Shown here in pieces: positions 24,101-30,100 of a stretch of DNA of 64,000 nt; positions within the stretch are counted from its first letter, which is position 1, and each line of letters starts with the position of its first letter. The translations under genes and the position numbers were made by a program. The stretch is from the NCBI GenBank assembly GCA_905221605.1, contig CAJNDS010002135.1, forward strand, positions 935,001 to 999,000. The letters are read 5' to 3'. The DNA comes from Symbiodinium natans (Eukaryota > Sar > Dinophyceae > Suessiales > Symbiodiniaceae). The notes under the pieces are model-generated. The model was not told the DNA's origin. It ran no database searches and saw nothing but the letters and a program-made list of their open reading frames with translations.

Positions 24101-27100
24101 TTGGGAGAATTCCCTTTAGATCTACTTCTCTCAGGGTTTGAGTCCACATTGGAACTTGCACCGTCCTTATATGGACATTGCGGCTGCAGATGGCCAACGG
24201 CCCCACACTCAAAACATCTTCCTCGCTCAAGGGAGTCTTTGTCATGGCGAAATTTGCAGCGGGATCCGAACTTGCAGCCTGCATCTGTCTTCCCATATAT
24301 CCAACAGAAAGGACGTTCACCATCTCCGCTGTACCTTTTTCCTTTCCCTTTGCCTTTGTCACCCTCCTCCGTCTCGTCACCAGTTCCCTTTTGGGCTTTG
24401 TTTAACCTGGCCCTTTTCTTGGCGTCCGAGTCCTGCTTCACCTCTTGTTCACCAGCACTATGCAATAGCAGTTCAAACTCTGCCTGTAACATTTCAGCTA
24501 GTTTTGTCGCAGTTTCAGAGGTCGGCGAGTAGTCCACCCCCAATTTCTCGCGAAAGGATGCCACTCTGAAATGAACCGTAGGGTGTTTTGCCAGCAACGC
24601 GGATGACAAACCATCCAATCCCTTGATAAGCAAGGTAGCGTCCGGCTCGGCCGCTCTCAACTCCCTTAATCGGGAACGCCATTGCGCCCATTGACGCACT
24701 CCCTTTATGGCCTCTGAGATCGAGGTTGCTGGAGATGGTTGCACCAAGAAGTTCAACATTGTGCTGCGCTCATTTGCTCCACCTGGTTGGTAGACCGTCA
24801 GCAATTTGTAAAATATCATCACTGACCCCAACATTCGAGTGGAAACGATCTCGGTCTTCAATCTCTCCGGAATCGCCTGTAGCAGCAAAGACGCCGCTCT
24901 CTGCTCCAACAAAACATGCACAGTTTGAACCACTTTGAGCCCTTCCAGCTCAGTCTTGATGCCCAACCTTTCCAGCGGAGAAACACTCAACCATTTGGCA
25001 TACGCTTGATATGCCTTTGAGTAGACGCGTTGCCACCGCACTCTTCCTGTATCTGTCAGGGAAGACAACATTGGTTCGATCATTGCGATCCAATCACCCA
25101 GTGCCGTCGGATTGCTTGGTGTGTAGTCTGCCAAAGTTGGAAGGCTCATCACATGCTTCCCAAGAGCCTCCGGACGTTCGGTTCCAGAACTATCACCAAT
25201 GATTGGCATCCCACGTGGCACCACTGCTCCAGGAGGTAAACTGACCCTACCACCAGGCCCTTGAGGTAGTCCATGTCCTATACCAGGCGTAACAGCTGTG
25301 AGCGGAACCTTTTCTAATTCCAACTTCCCAGCGACCATTTTCCACCGATACGGAACATCATCCACCATTGTATATCCACCCGATCCTGCTGAGGTCTCTT
25401 GCGTTGCAGTTTCCCGAGCTGAGACAAAACCGGGCTGGTTCCCCACAGGTGCGGCAGAACCATCAACACCTGACGGCACGGAAGTAATCGGAACATGTTT
25501 TAAACCAGGTGGTCCACTTGCATATCCACCACTTGCAGGACCTCCCGTGGGGTAATTCAATGGAGGCAATCTGGAGGGTTTCTTCCCTTCAGCTACATGC
25601 ATCATTGGCGCTTCTTTTTCATCCTCCACTTGAACATCCCCCTTCCTGGACCCAGGCAAGGATTGAAGATCACAACCCTTTGGTAGGTCGTAGCCCTCAA
25701 TAGGCAGCCATGTCCCATCAGGCAACACAGTCCAAAAACCACCCATACCATCCGTGTAGAAAACTTGTCCTGGCAGGTACTGCTTCTCTGGAGTCATTCC
25801 TAGAGGATATGCAGTGTTTGCGTCCACCACTCCAGTGCTCCGTGCCCTTGAAGCTGACCCAGATGCAGCAGAGGTATAGCTTTTCTCCTCCACCCGATGC
25901 AACCTGTTCCCCAGCTCCTTTGTTTGCACAAGCAACTCTTTCAGCGCACGCTTTACCACCGCCATATCTTCACTTTGTTCTTCACCCCCAACATCAGGAA
26001 TGAGCTCTTCGTCGGCTTGCACTCCACCAATAGTACCTCGTTCCATCTGGCCCATTAAGCCTGACGACGGTCTCTCAACACGTGCAGGTTCCTGACCCAA
26101 AAGATCTTGCAGCGACGGCGGCCTCCTCGTACCTTCACCACTTCTATCCCCTCCGCTCGCAGGAAGACTTGCCGGCCTTGATTGCCTGAGTCTCATTTCG
26201 TCTTGAGCCCGCTCGCTCCAGAAAGGATTTGCTGCTGGAACCGGAACCACTTCGTTTTCCACCTGAGGCGTTGGTTGTATCATTGCAACCTCCCTACCAT
26301 CTGTCAGCGCTTGTACCATTTGTTGTCGTTCTTCACCCCCATCACCACGATTTCCTTCGGCTTCATTGGCCGTGGGCGACAGTCCAGGTTCAGAGCGACG
26401 CCGCATCATGTCCATGGCGTTAAACAAACGAAAAATCTTTACCAATTCCGCAGGAAGCCTACGGGGGGCAACCGAAGGAGGACATGGAACAAAACAGTCA
26501 ACCCCAACAGAAGCCCTTGATCCCCTGGACCAACCAACACCAAACTCAGAAAGACACTTTTCCTCAGGGCGCATTGCCCAAATTCTTGAGCCATAAAAGA
26601 TTTCCGGGTACGTTGACCCTTCCAACACCCAACACTAACTCCTTTCTACAATACCAGCTGCAGCTCCGCATAGGGTTTAGGGTTTAGGGTTAGGGTTTAG
26701 GGGTTGAGGGTTTAGGGTTTAGGGTTTAGGGTTTAGGGGTCTGGAGCGTTTAGGGTTTGAGGGGGGTGGCGGGTTTATAAGGCAATTTCAACCTGGCCCA
26801 CCTAGCTGTCGCTCCATTCCTTGTGGCTAAACCCTCAGCCCTAAACCCTAAACCCTAAACCCTAAACCCGAAACCCGAAACCCGAAACCCGAAACCCGAA
26901 ACCCGAAGCCCTGCCTTCTCAACATCGAAGCCGTCAGCCCTGAGCCCAGTGAGTTCCAGGGTATTGCCGGCCATTCAGGGCACTAGGGTCTGAGGGTTTA
27001 GGGTTCAAGGTTGAAGGTTTAGGGTTTAGGGTTTAGGGTTTAAGGGTTTAAGGGTTTAAGGTTTAGGGTTTAGGGTTTAGGGTTTAAGGGTTTGAGTCCC

Positions 27101-30100
27101 CCCTATTTGTAATCCCTACTAAGGACTGTTCGTATAAGTGGGCAACGTCCCAATTTGATTTCTTTGACATGCTACTTCGGCCCATTGCCCCGCGCAGTGT
27201 GTCTGGCGACGCTCTGGTCGTAGACCTGCGCCTGGAGTACCCCCTTTGGGGCCATAGGAACCCAAGGCCCTCTAAGCTTAGCCCTAAACCCTAAACCCTA
27301 AACCCTAAACCCTAAACCCTAAACCCTAAACCCTAAACCCTAAACCCTAAACCCTAAACCCTAAACCCTAAACCCTAAACCCTAAACCTGAAGCTGCCCA
27401 GGATGGGTCTCCAAGGACATGCAGACCAAGCGGGGTGGCAACTTCCGAGAGCTAGTGGCTGCGATGAGGCGGTGTTGGGGTTTAGGGTTTAGGGTTTAGG
27501 GTCTAGGGTTTAGGTCTTAGGGTTAGGGTTGGGGGATTTGCAAGCTACTTTTTGCTAGGTAGGATTTGGGATCTTTTTTGCATTTTCCCTTATTGGGTTT
27601 GGGAGGATCGAATTTGGAATATTTTTGAGAGGGTCTTAACGGCCACCCTAGTTACCCTAGTTTAAAGTACCTTACAAGTTCTCCATCCAACTACACTTGG
27701 TGGGGGGGGGGAGGTGTGAAGGTAGGCTCTGGGTTTAGGGTTCTTGGGGTTTCAGGTATCTTTTTCAGGGATTTAGGGTTGGGGGTTTAATGGGTTTGGC
27801 TCAAGAGTTTCAAGGGTTCAGGGTTTGGGGTCAAGAGTCCGCAAAGCGGATCAAGAGCCCGCAACCAAGCCTCATTGGTGTGCCTGCCTTGTAAGGAGCC
27901 TCATGTTTTCCGGATGTTGCCACTCTTATCCTGATCCGTATGTGCTAGAACCTTCATGTGAACTGCACTGTAACTACACCAAACATGCACTCGAAGTGAG
28001 TAGGCACATCTTGCGGGGTTCTTAGGGTGGGCATATCAAGGCACTATATGGATGCACCTCCCTTATAGAGGCCCTGAAGAGCTTTTGGGGTTTAGAGCTT
28101 TAGGATCCAAGAGCCCTGTTTAGGGTTTAGGGTTTAGGGTTTAGGGTTTAGGGTTTAGGGTTTAGGGTTTAGGGTTTAGGGTCCAAGCTCCCTATCACTC
28201 CCGGCCCCTGAAGCTTAAGTGCCAGTTCTTTGCGAGGACCACTCTGGTGTGGGTTTGGAGGTTTACGGTTTAGGGTTTAGGGTTTTGTTTTGGGATGTTC
28301 CCCCTCACCCCCTATTATCATCCCTATTGAGGACTGTTCGTTTCAGGGGGAAACGTCCCAGGTTTTATGGTTTGGAGCTTGGGGCTTCGAAGTTTGGGGT
28401 CTGGGGAGTAGTCTGGGTTGTGCTTGCAGATGTCTGGCCATGTTTGGAGCAGCGCACGGGACCTCGAAAGAACGCTGCGAGTTGCTGCAAACCCTATACT
28501 CTAAACCCTAAACCCTACGTACTCGCATGGTCTTTAAGGGGGCCGTTGTTTCCGCTCCATACTGTTTCTCACGGCTCCGTTGTCGGCTAAGCTAAGAGGA
28601 TTGCGGAGTCGTGCCTAGTAAGTGGCACCCGAGACCCCCAAACTGTAGGGTTTAGGGTTTAGGGTTTAAAGGGTTTAGGGTTTAGGGTGCTTTATCCCAA
28701 TCAAAACAAGATTCGCTGCGTGGGGCAGGCCGGGTGACTATAGCGACATCGTTACCTCAGCAGAGACCTTGTCGCAACTGCTTGGGACTTCTATGACTCG
28801 GGTTTAGGGTGCAGGCAAGCATCACCTCGAATTCGCCGGAGTTTTCAGGGAAGCCCCTAAACCCACTAATCCCTATAAAGTCAACCTAACCTGTGACCCT
28901 AACCCCAAACCCCTAACCACACCGGGTGGAACGCGGGTTTAATACTCCAAGACTTCCAAAAAACCCTGTCATTTCGGGTTCAGGTCTTGGGGCTCGTCAT
29001 GGAACAAGAGTCGGATCCATGAGATCCTAGGGTTAAGGGTTTAGGGTTGGGGTTTAGGGCTTAGGGTTTAGGGTTTAGGGTTTAGGGTTTAGGGTCTAGG
29101 GTCTAGGGTTTAGGGTTTAGGAGCGTGCAATCCTCAACCCGAAGAAGGAGGTCGGGAGAGATGCGGGGTTGCGGATTTTTTTGGTATGTAGCCCTAAAAC
29201 CTAAACCCTAAACCCTAAACCCTAAACCCTAAACCCTAAGCCCTAAACCCCAAACCCTAAACCTAAACCCTAAACCCCATTTGTGTCTAAGTTGCAGTTC
29301 AAGGGCCTTATGATTTAGGGTTTTCCCTAGACCCGAAACCCCTCTTGCCTGTTATAGTTTAAACCTTAATGGCCCCTGTGGGCGGCAACATTTGGGCCAA
29401 CTTGCCTGCTTGTGGGCATTGTTGCCTGCTTGTGGGCAAAAAAAAAGCCTGCTCGCGGGGATTTTGCCTGGTTCTGAGTGTTTGTGTGGACCCCCCCTCC
29501 CCCCCCCTCCCCCGCTCCTCTCCCCCCTCCCCGCTCCCCTCCCTCCCCTCCCTCCCCCCCCCCCCCCCCCTTCCCCCCATCTTCTTTGGGTGACGCTATG
29601 CGGAAGTTTAAGAACGAACTGTTCTGTAGTCGTCAAGAACGAATTGTTCTGTAGTCGGCGCCTTCGTTGAAAGAACTTTGTTGTATGAAGATACTTTCTA
29701 TCTTCTTAATGTTATGGGATTCTCTGGGTGTGGGTGGTATTATATCAGAGCCGTAAACATAACACTGCCATGACACTGCTCGATCCGGAGCTGCTGAACC
29801 CTAAACCCTAAACCCCGGGCTTAGGTTTTGTGTTGGTGTTCGTTGACAAGAATCCTCCAAGGCAAGCGAATGACGTCCTAAGCAAGAAAGCATCCCATCA
29901 GCAGGATGGTTTCGCCCTTCAGGGTTTATAGGGTTTAGGGTTTAGGGTTTTGGGTTTAGGGTACATTAGATGCTTTCGTACCATTCTTTGCAGCTCCGCA
30001 AACAGCATCCCCCTCAGCTTCCTAGAGAAAATCGCATTCCGACCCGTCCCCGGCAACACATCGCAGACACAGTCGATGCCCTTTGGTTTACTCCTGCTGA

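Larger units (their letters stand above)
16940..26670 (-). mobile_element. Copia-type LTR retrotransposon inserted in a telomere-like array
   Basis: Complete element of about 9.7 kb on the minus strand. Its terminal repeats are 211 bp and start with TG on the coding strand. A purine tract adjoins the 3' LTR, and a 5-bp TAGGG lies on both sides (a possible target duplication, though uninformative inside TTTAGGG repeats). Order: gag with zinc fingers, protease, methyltransferase-like domain, integrase, RT, RNase H. Integrase before RT defines Ty1/copia. It lies in the parvulin intron 16857-27401. LTRs differ at one base (16965/26485), suggesting recent insertion, yet the link between integrase and RT carries frame breaks. 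Confidence 0.9.

Noticed and set aside
19761-26596. Plus-strand ORFs of 60-187 codons across the retrotransposon
   Set aside because: Shadows of the minus-strand gag-pol frames.
27790-27805. Dinoflagellate spliced-leader relic (TTTGGCTCAAG matches the 3' end of the leader)
   Set aside because: Only the last 11 bases match and the rest does not, so chance cannot be excluded. No gene start follows.
29830-29920. DEAD-box helicase exon, from VLVFVDK
   Set aside because: One motif of seven residues only. No other helicase motif is found nearby, and it lies within an intron of another gene.
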